This document shows positions 37,042 through 46,395 of a DNA stretch of 64,000 nt, in pieces. A program made the position numbers and the translations under genes. The stretch lies in contig NZ_FUKN01000010.1 of NCBI RefSeq assembly GCF_900163785.1, positions 248,001 through 312,000 on the forward strand, in the 5' to 3' direction. Below the pieces are notes generated by a model that saw nothing but the letters and a program-made list of their open reading frames with translations, searched no databases and was not told the origin of the DNA. Origin of the DNA: Psychrobacter sp. JB385. GTDB lineage: Bacteria; Pseudomonadota; Gammaproteobacteria; Pseudomonadales; Moraxellaceae. Each line of letters starts with the position of its first letter. Position 1 is the first letter of the stretch.

Positions 37042-37719
37042 ATGACTGACAATATCGAGCTTACGCATCGCCAATCACGTGTATTTCAACCAGAAAAGCT
37101 CTCACCACCGCGCAATTTTATTATTCCAAATATCATTACAAACAATAAAGACAATCTGCCTCTGCTTTTAGAGATTGGTGCAGGGAAGGGGAAGCACGCT
37201 CTAAGCTTTGTATCAAAAAATCCTAATAAGCACTTGATTGCGATTGAGCGCACGCGTAATAAATTTGATGCCTTTGCTAAATTGGCAGACCTACAGAATA
37301 CTTCTAATCTCAATGCCATACATGCTGATGCGATTGCTTGGATTGTTCATGCTATCGCACCTAGTAGTGTGGCCAAGATTTTTATTCTATATCCCAATCC
37401 TGAACAGCATAATCCCAACCAACAGTGGTTAAACATGCCTTTTTTTGAGTTCTTATTGTCACGTTTACAAGATGATGGGGAAGTGGTGCTAGTGACCAAT
37501 ATCGAGTCATACATGGACAATGCTGAGCAGCGAGCCACTGAGGTTTGGTGTTTACCCAATACGCGTTATCAGGTACCAATCGATAGCCAGCGCACACATT
37601 TTGAAGTTAAGTATTTAGCAAGGGGTGAAACTTGCTGGGAGCTCAGCATTCATAAGCCACAAGGTTATAAGACCAGATTTGATAACTGGCATATTAGCTA
37701 CGACTGTACTAAAAAATAG
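37042..37719 (+). CDS. TrmB-like SAM-dependent methyltransferase, divergent
   Basis: A 225-residue Rossmann methyltransferase with motif I LLLEIGAGKGKHALSF and IAIERTRNKFDAFAKLA, in the arrangement of tRNA (guanine-N7) methyltransferase TrmB. The region where TrmB usually has FPDPWPKKRHHKRR instead reads LYPNPEQHNPNQQWLNM, so the basic tRNA-contacting patch is missing. C-terminally, THFEVKYLARGETCWEL aligns with TrmB-like T-x-F-E-x-K. It may be a paralogue with a different substrate rather than the housekeeping enzyme. The TAG stop is part of a repeated 17-mer (see findings). Confidence 0.65.
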   Translation: MTDNIELTHRQSRVFQPEKLSPPRNFIIPNIITNNKDNLPLLLEIGAGKGKHALSFVSKNPNKHLIAIERTRNKFDAFAKLADLQNTSNLNAIHADAIAWIVHAIAPSSVAKIFILYPNPEQHNPNQQWLNMPFFEFLLSRLQDDGEVVLVTNIESYMDNAEQRATEVWCLPNTRYQVPIDSQRTHFEVKYLARGETCWELSIHKPQGYKTRFDNWHISYDCTKK

Positions 37720-37811
37720 CCTAAGCAAATAGAAGAACTAGGGTGAAGCTACTGAAATTTAATCCAAGATAAATACATAAAATAGCCTAAGTAAATAAAA
37801 ATAAACAAACA

Positions 37812-37833
37812 AAAACCGCCACAAAAAGGCGGT
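37812..37833 (-). terminator. Terminator of the ABC1-family kinase gene
   Basis: ACCGCC and GGCGGT pair on the minus strand, followed by TTTTTGTTTG. It lies 24 bases beyond the kinase stop. Confidence 0.7.
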
Positions 37834-37856
37834 CCAAAAATCACCATTAAATAAGC

Positions 37857-39263
37857 CTATAGATAAGGTCTAACCAATTTATTCGAGTCAGTATAAGAAT
37901 TTAACACCGTTAAAAGAGTGTAAGCACCTATAAACTTACGACTAATAAACATAAACTCTTTTGGTGGTAAATTAAATTCAAAAGATTGCATGGCACGCGT
38001 AGCAGCAGTGGACAGACGAGAGTGAAGTTTGCTATTCGCCCAAATATAACGCCCCCTTTCATCTAAGCGGTCACTAGGAATATCAGGATTGGTTGCAGGG
38101 TTGCTAAAAGGTTCTGTCGCTAATAGAAATAAGGATGCGACATCAGAGCGTACCTTATTACTCATACTGTCAAAGAAATCATACCCTGTCATTGCTAATA
38201 CCATGGCATGATGATCATGATGATAACCAGCCTTTAATAATCCGTGAGCAATAGTTAATAAATTCTCATCAAACTGACGGATAGCACCAAAATCTAATAA
38301 TACTAATTTATCAACCTCTTCTTCATTTTCACTGACCCGAACCAAATAATTACCAAAATTTGGATCAGTTTGCATCTCTCCCCACACAAAGATTTCTTGC
38401 ATCATAATTTCTATGGCGGCCTGACCAATAGCACTACGACGCTCATGTGACAACTGTTGCAAAACTTCAGATACCACAGACACACCAGGTTCATAAGACA
38501 TGCACAACAAGCGCTTTTTTGAATATTCGCGATTAATTTTGGGAACAACGTAGCGTGGATCATTACTTAGACGATCATAGAAACGCTCAGTCGTTACCGC
38601 TTCTGCTTCATAATCCACTTCATGATGTAATAAATCACGTATTTCTTCAAACCAAGCATCTAGCGAGCGAGTCTGCGGGACAATATTGCTCACCTTTAAC
38701 AGTCGTTTGAATAAAGCAAGGTCGGAATTGATAGCATCTGCCACACCAGGATACTGGATTTTTAGTACGATCTGTTCGCCTGTAGCAATGACAGTAGCAC
38801 GATGGACTTGGGCGAGGGATGCAGTGCCAATCGGTATAGGATCGATATCAAGCTCGTTCAATCTATCGCCCAATAAATCACGTAACGTAAGTTCAATCGT
38901 TGGCCATGATAGGGTCGCTGTATCATCATTTAGCGTTTGTAGTGCACGCGTGATTTCAGGCGGTAAAATGTGTTCTCCATAAATGGCAAGCATTTGGCCT
39001 ATTTTAACAACAGAGCCTTTTAACTTACCGAGTTCAGTCGCCAGATAGTTCGCCTGTGCTTCCATAAACGCTTGGTTGCGCGCTGTACGGGCTTCTTTAT
39101 TTAAAAACATACCAGACACACTATTACCCGCCCATCGACGACCAATATTCAAGGAAGTTTTGGCAATCGACATTCGACGCTCAAATCCTGAGGTTTTTAA
39201 GTTATCGATTGATTGCTTGTTGCTAAAAGGTTTAGACGTATCATTTGACATAAATATAATCAT
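37857..39263 (-). CDS. ABC1/AarF/UbiB-like atypical kinase
   Basis: A 468-residue ABC1-family protein. The KxGQ motif is in KGSVVKIGQMLAIYGE, ASLAQVHRA provides the Ala-rich loop, VLKIQYPGV the ATP-site lysine, and LLDFGAIRQF the DFG. Unlike UbiB (about 540 residues) it has no obvious C-terminal membrane segments, so it is more like soluble ADCK3/4-type relatives than the ubiquinone protein itself. Its role is undetermined. A second ATG at 39251 (MSNDTS) is an equally plausible start, as neither has a good ribosome-binding site. Confidence 0.8.
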   Translation of the reverse strand: MIIFMSNDTSKPFSNKQSIDNLKTSGFERRMSIAKTSLNIGRRWAGNSVSGMFLNKEARTARNQAFMEAQANYLATELGKLKGSVVKIGQMLAIYGEHILPPEITRALQTLNDDTATLSWPTIELTLRDLLGDRLNELDIDPIPIGTASLAQVHRATVIATGEQIVLKIQYPGVADAINSDLALFKRLLKVSNIVPQTRSLDAWFEEIRDLLHHEVDYEAEAVTTERFYDRLSNDPRYVVPKINREYSKKRLLCMSYEPGVSVVSEVLQQLSHERRSAIGQAAIEIMMQEIFVWGEMQTDPNFGNYLVRVSENEEEVDKLVLLDFGAIRQFDENLLTIAHGLLKAGYHHDHHAMVLAMTGYDFFDSMSNKVRSDVASLFLLATEPFSNPATNPDIPSDRLDERGRYIWANSKLHSRLSTAATRAMQSFEFNLPPKEFMFISRKFIGAYTLLTVLNSYTDSNKLVRPYL

Positions 39264-39550
39264 TCATCCAGTTGGTATTGATGTGCGGGTTCGAAACCTA
39301 CAATACAAGGGAGATGTGATGCACAGATACGAAATTGTATCATAGAAAGCCCGTGTATTTGATGAGCCTTAGTAAGGTGCTGGCAGTTAGTTTGTAAGCT
39401 ACAAGAGCTTTATAGACATAAGTACATAAACAAGAATGAATGGAAGAATCGATAAAGTATATTGTCTTATCTGTACCCTGTGATCGCACTAGATCCCACA
39501 AAAAAGATAAGGCAAGAGTAATAAGTGAGTTAGATACATATAGCGACATC

Positions 39551-39589
39551 AAAAAATAAGACCTAGCACTCAGCCAGGTCTTATTTTTT
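39551..39589. terminator. Bidirectional terminator downstream of purD
   Basis: AAAAAATAAGACCT and AGGTCTTATTTTTT form a perfect 14-bp stem with an 11-nt loop. It ends the purD transcript. The 287 bases between it and the ABC1 gene start hold nothing I can support. Confidence 0.9.
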
Positions 39590-39652
39590 GGATATCAGAA
39601 TGATTCAATTGAGCAAAACAGAGATTAACTCAGTTTACTTGATCCTCAGATT

Positions 39653-40978
39653 TTAAGCATTTTCACGAGCAATGGCATGATGACCAATATCACGACGATA
39701 TTGTGCACCATCAAAGCTGATTGCGCCTGTGACTGCTAATGCAGCTTGTTGGGCATCAGAAATGGTATCAGCTAAGGCCGTCACGCAGAGTACACGTCCG
39801 CCATTGGTCAATACTTCTTTCTCAGTAGTAGCTTCATCACTATTAGAAAATGCGGTGCCAGCGTGGAATACTTTAACATCATTGTTATCTTCGGCGTTGA
39901 GCTCTGGCAAGCCAGCAATCACATCACCCTTTGATGATGTTTCAGGGTAGCCTTTTGAGGCAATAACGATACCTAGGGCAGGGCGTGTATCCCATTTTGC
40001 TTCATTCGGTAATTGACCATCTAACCCTTGTGCGACCAAATCTACCATCGAAGATTGTAGACGCATTAAGATTGGCTGTGTTTCTGGATCCCCAAAACGG
40101 CAGTTGAATTCGATAACATAAGGATCGCCTGACTGATCAATCATGAGACCAGCATACAAAAACCCAGTGTAAGGATGGCCTGCATTTTTCATTGCATCAA
40201 CGACAGGTTGGATAACTTGTTTCATAACCTTGTCATGCACGTCTTGAGTCACGACTGGTGCAGGAGAGTAAGCACCCATGCCGCCTGTGTTCGGTCCTGT
40301 ATCCCCCTCAAAGGCACGTTTATGATCTTGGCTGGTTGCCATTGGTAAAATGTTATCACCGTCGATCATACAAATAAAGCTGGCTTCTTCACCTTGTAAA
40401 AACTGCTCGATAACCACACGGCTGCCAGCATCACCAAACTTATTGTCTGCAAGCATATCATCGATGGCTTCATAAGCTTGTGCAATTGTTTCTGCGACGA
40501 TGACGCCTTTACCCGCTGCCAGTCCATCCGCTTTGATAACGATTGGTGCACCTTGCTCATCAATGTACGTTTTGGCAGCGGTAGCATCAGTAAACGCTTG
40601 ATAGGCCGCGGTAGGAATGTTGTTCTTTTCCATAAACTCTTTGGCAAAGGTTTTTGATCCTTCTAGCTGAGCACAGTATGCTGTCGGCCCCCAAGCTTTG
40701 ATACCTGCTTCACGGCAAGCATCGACAATCCCTGTGACCAAAGGTGCTTCTGGTCCAACAATGACCATATCAATTGCATTATTTTGGCAAAACTCTATGA
40801 CAGCACTATGATCATTAGCGTCAGTAGCTGCTAATACAACGTTTTGGCATTTAGGTTCAAGCGCAGTACCTGCATTACCAGGCGCCACGTAGATATTTTC
40901 TACGTTCTGGTCTTTGGCACATTGCCATGCTAGTGCGTGTTCACGACCACCTGAACCAATCACCAAAATATTCATCAT
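39653..40978 (-). CDS. purD: Phosphoribosylamine-glycine ligase (GARS)
   Basis: Second step of purine synthesis, joining glycine to phosphoribosylamine with ATP. The N-terminal VIGSGGREHALAW is the PurD signature, and the ATP-grasp domain shows PIVIKADGLAAGKGVIVA, GEEASFICMIDG and YVIEFNCRFGDPETQ. Starting at 40978 (or the adjacent ATG at 40975) gives about 441 residues, close to the usual 425-430; a longer frame to 41041 lacks a ribosome-binding site. GGGTAG precedes the start. It is monocistronic. Confidence 0.93.
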   Translation of the reverse strand: MMNILVIGSGGREHALAWQCAKDQNVENIYVAPGNAGTALEPKCQNVVLAATDANDHSAVIEFCQNNAIDMVIVGPEAPLVTGIVDACREAGIKAWGPTAYCAQLEGSKTFAKEFMEKNNIPTAAYQAFTDATAAKTYIDEQGAPIVIKADGLAAGKGVIVAETIAQAYEAIDDMLADNKFGDAGSRVVIEQFLQGEEASFICMIDGDNILPMATSQDHKRAFEGDTGPNTGGMGAYSPAPVVTQDVHDKVMKQVIQPVVDAMKNAGHPYTGFLYAGLMIDQSGDPYVIEFNCRFGDPETQPILMRLQSSMVDLVAQGLDGQLPNEAKWDTRPALGIVIASKGYPETSSKGDVIAGLPELNAEDNNDVKVFHAGTAFSNSDEATTEKEVLTNGGRVLCVTALADTISDAQQAALAVTGAISFDGAQYRRDIGHHAIARENA

Positions 40979-41451
40979 ACATTCTACCCTTAGCAGCAAA
41001 GTTAATTTAGCATCAAAGTTAATAGTGAGTGAGTCACACACTCTTAAATACGTCGGTATATTCTAACAAAAAACCTGCAACAATTACCATGAGTATCCAC
41101 TTGCCAGCATGAAACATCGATAAGTCAACCTCCTATCCCATGAGTAAATGTTATTGGAATGTTGCTGATTCATGAAATGATGTTGTACCCTTTAGCTAAT
41201 GGCCTAGGTACGTTAAACTTCACTAGATTAATAGTACTAAATCCGAGCTGCCATATATTCTCAAAATATAAGAGCAAAAAGAGGAGAAAGACCAAAAAAA
41301 TTAAGAAAAAATAGAATATGCTGCGGAAATGGATATACTACTGCGCTTCATAAAGAATAGTGCTTATATTCTTATGGCAATAGTAGTCAGTACAGATTAA
41401 TAAACCAGATAAATAAATGCTAAACCAAACCTGTAAAAAAGGACGAAGGAC
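40979..41451. other. Intergenic region between purD and gdh
   Basis: A 473-bp divergent stretch. I see no hairpin, riboswitch-like fold or small gene with a ribosome-binding site, only AT-rich sequence that must hold both promoters. Confidence 0.5.
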
Positions 41452-44400
41452 ATGCCAAACTCTCTCAGTATCGCAAAAGAGCGCATCAGCCAAATAAGCG
41501 ATATTGCTACCAGTTATGTACAAAAAGACAAATCATTATTCGACCATTTTGTTCATAGTTATTATCAGCCGTTGCATCAAGAGGCAGCGAAGACTGTTAG
41601 TAATGCTGATTTGGCCGGTATGGCACTGCATCATTTTACGCTACTCAAAGCCTATGACGGCAGTAAACCACAACTGACTGTAATCAATCCAAAAGCAGAA
41701 GAGCAGCATTTTCATAGCTCACACACAGTTATCCAAATTGTGGCTTATGATAGACCTTTCTTAGTCGACACTATCTTAATGAGCCTTGAAGCAGAAGGCA
41801 TCGACGTTCATCGTACTTACAATATTATTGTCAGCGTACAGCGCGATGAAGATGGGCAAATCACTCACGTTGAAGGCGCACACGAAAGTGCTACCTCTCA
41901 TCTGTCATTGATTCATTGTGAAATCGCTTATCAAGATAACAAAGATTTGGCGGCGCTACAGCATATGTTGTTGACCAAAATTGATACTTTGGATACTGTC
42001 GTCGGCGATTGGAAGCAAATGCGTTCGCAGCTAATGAATATTAAAGAGGAGCTGGCCAACAAACCGTTGCCAGAAGTTTTTTATTCGCAGCAAGAGATAC
42101 AAGCATTTTTAGATTGGATCTTGGACGATCATTTCATATTCTTAGGGTATCGTGAGTACCGCTTAGAAGGTGGGCAAGCGATTGAAGTCAATGCAGAACC
42201 TAGTGAATTGGATTTATTCGCGATAGGCAATAGCGGTCTTGGATTGCTGCGCGGCGCTGAAGAGGACAAGCTATCAGAAAGCTTTAGCCAACTGCCTAAA
42301 GTATTAAAGCAGCTCCTAACTGAGCCACGTGTTTTGATGTTGTCTAAATCAAGCCGTGTCTCTCCCATCCATCGTTCTGTTTATATGGACTTTTTGGGTA
42401 TTCATAAGTTTGATGACAATGGCAAACTGGTCGGCGAATATCGCTTTGTGGGTTTGTTGACGTCACAAGCGTATCAACTTACCGTACAGCAAATCCCATT
42501 ATTGCGTGAAAAAGCCAATCAAATTATGGCCATGGCAGAATTGCCACGTGATGGACATGCTCATCATAAGCTGATGCACGTTATCAATACCTTGCCACGT
42601 GATGATTTGTTTCAAGCCAGCGTTGAAGAGCTATATCCGATCGTGTCTGGTATCAGCCAGTTGCAAGACAAAAAGAGCCTGCGCTTATTTAGCCGCGTTG
42701 ACCATTATCAGCGTTTTGTCTCCTGCTTGGTCTACATCCCACGTGATAAGTTCAACACTGAGCTGCGCATCAAAGTACAAAACGTCTTAAAAGACGCTTA
42801 TGGTGGAACCTCCTCGGGCTTTACCACTGAGTTCACTGAATCTACCCACGCTCGTGTCCATGTACACGTTCGTACCGTACCAGGTGAAGTAAAGAATGTG
42901 GATAATGAGGTGCTTGAAGCCAAGCTATCTGCGTTGATGCAGTCGTGGAGTGACAGCTATCAAAAAGTGCTGCTTGATAACGTGGGCGAGCAGCAAGCCA
43001 ATGCGTTAAACCGTCGCTTCTTAAACTACATACCAGCCGCTTATCAAGAGCGTTTTGATGCTCGTACTGCCGTTGAAGACACTAAGCGCTTGGCAGGATT
43101 GACAGCAGAACAACCCATGATCTGGCATCTGTACCAGTCAACGGGCGACGCAAGCAACCAGTTACATCTAAAGTTGTATGGTCGTGAGCAGCCTGTCATT
43201 TTATCAAAAGTACTACCAATGCTTGAAAACTTCGGTGTGTCCGTTATTTCAGCACAGACTTATGAGTTTGATTTACCAGAGCAGCCAATTTGGATGCAAG
43301 AGTACGAGTTGACATTAGAGCACGTTGATACCGTCAACATGCAAGTGGTACGCGGTCAATTTGAAGACAGTCTCAAGCAGATTTGGGCAGGACAGGTCGA
43401 AAGCGATTCGTTTAACGAGTTGGTACTAATTACCAATCTTGATACTTATGATGTGGTCTTGCTACGTGCGTTATCACGCTACATGATGCAAGCGCGCGCA
43501 CCATTCTCCAGTACTTATATTCAGCAAACAGTTGTCAAAAACAGTGACATTAGTGTGGCATTGAGTAACCTGTTTGATGCACGCATGAATCCTAAGTATA
43601 GCGAAGAGGCACGCGCAGAGAAAACCAGTCAGATTCAAGAAAAGATCAATGCCGCACTTGCCGATGTTGATAGCCTAGATGAAGATCGTATTTTGCGTTG
43701 GTATTTAGACTTAATCAACGCAATGATTCGTACCAACTTTTATCAAACAGATACCAATGGTCAGCGTAAAGACCGCTTGTCATTTAAGTTTTTGGCAGCA
43801 GCCATTCCTAATTTGCCATTACCTAAACCAATGTTTGAGATATTTGTTTACTCACCACGCGTTGAAGCGGTGCATCTACGCGGCGGAAAAGTCGCTCGCG
43901 GTGGCTTGCGTTGGTCTGATCGTATGGAAGATTTCCGTACCGAAGTACTGGGTCTTGTCAAAGCACAGATGGTTAAGAATGCTGTCATTGTACCTGTTGG
44001 GTCAAAAGGCGGCTTCATTGTTAAAACCAAAACCATGGCAGATGGTCGTGAAGCGTTCCAAGCCGAAGGTATTGCCTGCTATCAGACGTTTTTACGCGGT
44101 ATGCTCGATATCACAGACAATATTGTCGATGGGCAGATTGTCGCGCCAGCCAACACCGTGCGCCATGATGAAGATGATCCGTACTTAGTAGTTGCAGCGG
44201 ATAAAGGCACCGCGACTTTCTCGGATATCGCTAATGCTTTGGCAGCTGAATACAATTTTTGGCTGGACGATGCCTTTGCGTCTGGTGGTTCAGTAGGTTA
44301 TGACCATAAAGCAATGGGTATCACTGCCCGCGGTGGGTGGGAGTCGGTCAAGCGTCACTTCCGTATGCGCGGTATGGACATTCAAAACCGTGATGACTTT

Positions 44401-46287
44401 ACCGTAATCGGTATTGGTGATATGAGTGGCGACGTATTTGGTAATGGTATGCTACTGTCAACCCATACTAAATTGGTTGCTGCATTTAACCACTTGCATA
44501 TTTTTATTGATCCAAATCCAGACACCGCCGCTTCTTATGCCGAACGTGCCCGCCTATTTGAGCTACCACGCTCGTCGTGGGAAGATTATGAGCAATCATT
44601 AATCAGTCAAGGCGGTGGTATATTCTCACGTCAAGACAAAACCATCGCTATTAGCCCAGAGATGAAAGCTGTGTTTGACATCAGTGAGGACAGCCTAACG
44701 CCCAATGATTTGATCAGTGCGTTACTACGAGCGCCTGTAGATCTGATCTGGAATGGCGGTATCGGTACTTATGTTAAAAGTGCCAATGAAACGCATGCGG
44801 ATGTTGGTGACCGTGCCAATGATGCGCTACGTATCAATGGTAACGAGCTACGTGCTGCCATCGTTGGTGAAGGCGGTAACCTAGGCTTTACCCAGCAAGG
44901 GCGTATCGAATACGCGCAAAAGGGTGGCCGTATTTATACCGATGCCATTGATAATTCAGGCGGTGTAAACTGCTCGGATCACGAAGTCAATATCAAAATC
45001 TTACTTGGTAAAGTGGTTGAGCAAGGTGATATGACGTTGAAGCAGCGTAATGAGCTGTTAGAGAGTATGACAGATACCGTGGCAGAGCTGGTATTGCGCC
45101 AAAACTACTTGCAACCGCAAGCAATTGAGCTCAGTCAGCTTCAAGCATCAGCAAACTTAAGCGAACATCAACGCTTTATTCAGATGTTAGAGGGTGAAGG
45201 TCGTCTGGACCGTGCCATTGAATATTTACCATCGGATGAAGAGATTGCTAAACGCCAAAAAACAGATGCGGGCCTAACCAATCCTGAATTGGCTGTCATC
45301 ATGGCTTATGGCAAAATGTGGGTTTATGACAACTTGTTGTTGTCTGATTTGCCAGATGACCCGTACTTCATCAATGAGCTACGCAAGTACTTCCCTGATG
45401 AGTTGGCAGAGCGCTTCTTCGATGAAATGACGAAGCATCGCTTGCATCGTGAGATTATCAGTACCTACTTAACCAACAGTGTTGTTAACCGCTTGGGTAT
45501 TGAAGCCTTATTCCGTCTTTACGAGGAAACAGATCAGTCACTGGCCACCATTATCCGTGGTTATGCGATCACTCGTGATGTCTTCAATGTGTCTAAAGCC
45601 TGGAAAACGCTGGAAGATCTAGACAATCAAGCGGATGCCAAGTTGCTACTCACCCTTGAGCTGCGTTTGCGTGATGCGCTTGAACGCGGTGTGGTGTGGT
45701 TTATCAATGCCTTTGGTCAAGACTTGCAAGTTACAAACATGATTAGCCGCTTTAGCAATAGCGTGGAAAAACTCACCAAGTCAGGTGGCTTCATTGAGCA
45801 GCAATTTGCTCAGTACCTAGAAGAAGATACCACAAGCTTGATGCAAGATGATCTATCCAATAGCGATGCCACCTTGTTTGCCATGCTGCCATATCATGTT
45901 GATGCATTAGATGCCGCACTTTTGGCTGAACAATATGGTCGCCCTGTTGATGAAATTGCCACGTTATACTTCGAAGCCTATCAAGTATTACAACTCGATT
46001 GGATGATGGATAACATCGCTGATTTACCGCAGCAAGGTTATTGGGATCGCCGTGCTCGTCATGCACTAGTGAATGAGCTGACACGCAGCCTACGTTTATT
46101 GATGGATGCGGTATTGTCAAAACCAGATGCCAAGCAGGCGTTTGGGGAGTGGCGCTCACGTCATTTAGATAGCTTGGCGTCTATCGAGTCAGAGATGAAT
46201 AAGCTTGATAATAATGAAGACAGTAAAGTCAGTTTATCAACGCTTTCTGTACTTATGAGCGAGATTAGCGGGCTAGTCAGCAAATAA
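41452..46287 (+). CDS. gdhB: NAD-specific glutamate dehydrogenase, large (180 kDa) type
   Basis: A 1611-residue enzyme of the L_180 class, which deaminates glutamate to 2-oxoglutarate for catabolism. N-terminal ACT-like regulatory segments (TVIQIVAYDRPFLVDTIL) precede the catalytic region, where GGLRWSDRMEDFRTEVLGL, KNAVIVPVGSKGGF, DMSGDVFGNGM and WNGGIGTYVKSANE are hallmark motifs. The length equals P. aeruginosa GdhB-like proteins (about 1620). GAAGGA lies just before the ATG. It is a single-gene unit ending at the 46315 terminator. The gene symbol follows Pseudomonas usage. Confidence 0.95.
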   Translation: MPNSLSIAKERISQISDIATSYVQKDKSLFDHFVHSYYQPLHQEAAKTVSNADLAGMALHHFTLLKAYDGSKPQLTVINPKAEEQHFHSSHTVIQIVAYDRPFLVDTILMSLEAEGIDVHRTYNIIVSVQRDEDGQITHVEGAHESATSHLSLIHCEIAYQDNKDLAALQHMLLTKIDTLDTVVGDWKQMRSQLMNIKEELANKPLPEVFYSQQEIQAFLDWILDDHFIFLGYREYRLEGGQAIEVNAEPSELDLFAIGNSGLGLLRGAEEDKLSESFSQLPKVLKQLLTEPRVLMLSKSSRVSPIHRSVYMDFLGIHKFDDNGKLVGEYRFVGLLTSQAYQLTVQQIPLLREKANQIMAMAELPRDGHAHHKLMHVINTLPRDDLFQASVEELYPIVSGISQLQDKKSLRLFSRVDHYQRFVSCLVYIPRDKFNTELRIKVQNVLKDAYGGTSSGFTTEFTESTHARVHVHVRTVPGEVKNVDNEVLEAKLSALMQSWSDSYQKVLLDNVGEQQANALNRRFLNYIPAAYQERFDARTAVEDTKRLAGLTAEQPMIWHLYQSTGDASNQLHLKLYGREQPVILSKVLPMLENFGVSVISAQTYEFDLPEQPIWMQEYELTLEHVDTVNMQVVRGQFEDSLKQIWAGQVESDSFNELVLITNLDTYDVVLLRALSRYMMQARAPFSSTYIQQTVVKNSDISVALSNLFDARMNPKYSEEARAEKTSQIQEKINAALADVDSLDEDRILRWYLDLINAMIRTNFYQTDTNGQRKDRLSFKFLAAAIPNLPLPKPMFEIFVYSPRVEAVHLRGGKVARGGLRWSDRMEDFRTEVLGLVKAQMVKNAVIVPVGSKGGFIVKTKTMADGREAFQAEGIACYQTFLRGMLDITDNIVDGQIVAPANTVRHDEDDPYLVVAADKGTATFSDIANALAAEYNFWLDDAFASGGSVGYDHKAMGITARGGWESVKRHFRMRGMDIQNRDDFTVIGIGDMSGDVFGNGMLLSTHTKLVAAFNHLHIFIDPNPDTAASYAERARLFELPRSSWEDYEQSLISQGGGIFSRQDKTIAISPEMKAVFDISEDSLTPNDLISALLRAPVDLIWNGGIGTYVKSANETHADVGDRANDALRINGNELRAAIVGEGGNLGFTQQGRIEYAQKGGRIYTDAIDNSGGVNCSDHEVNIKILLGKVVEQGDMTLKQRNELLESMTDTVAELVLRQNYLQPQAIELSQLQASANLSEHQRFIQMLEGEGRLDRAIEYLPSDEEIAKRQKTDAGLTNPELAVIMAYGKMWVYDNLLLSDLPDDPYFINELRKYFPDELAERFFDEMTKHRLHREIISTYLTNSVVNRLGIEALFRLYEETDQSLATIIRGYAITRDVFNVSKAWKTLEDLDNQADAKLLLTLELRLRDALERGVVWFINAFGQDLQVTNMISRFSNSVEKLTKSGGFIEQQFAQYLEEDTTSLMQDDLSNSDATLFAMLPYHVDALDAALLAEQYGRPVDEIATLYFEAYQVLQLDWMMDNIADLPQQGYWDRRARHALVNELTRSLRLLMDAVLSKPDAKQAFGEWRSRHLDSLASIESEMNKLDNNEDSKVSLSTLSVLMSEISGLVSK

Positions 46288-46314
46288 ATAAAAAGTTAAA
46301 ACAGTCGTTCCATA

Positions 46315-46348
46315 AAAAAACCACCGTTAGCATTAACGGTGGTTTTTT
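46315..46348. terminator. Bidirectional terminator between gdh and sbcC
   Basis: AAAAAACCACCGTTA and TAACGGTGGTTTTTT form a perfect 15-bp stem around GCAT. The genes converge here. Confidence 0.92.
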
Positions 46349-46395
46349 ATTGTCTGGTGATTATCAAATAGAATAGAGACGATCGGTTCTAAATT

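Noticed and set aside
39340..39552. 70-codon minus-strand frame after purD
   Set aside because: It ends against the purD terminator, has no start signal and unremarkable sequence.
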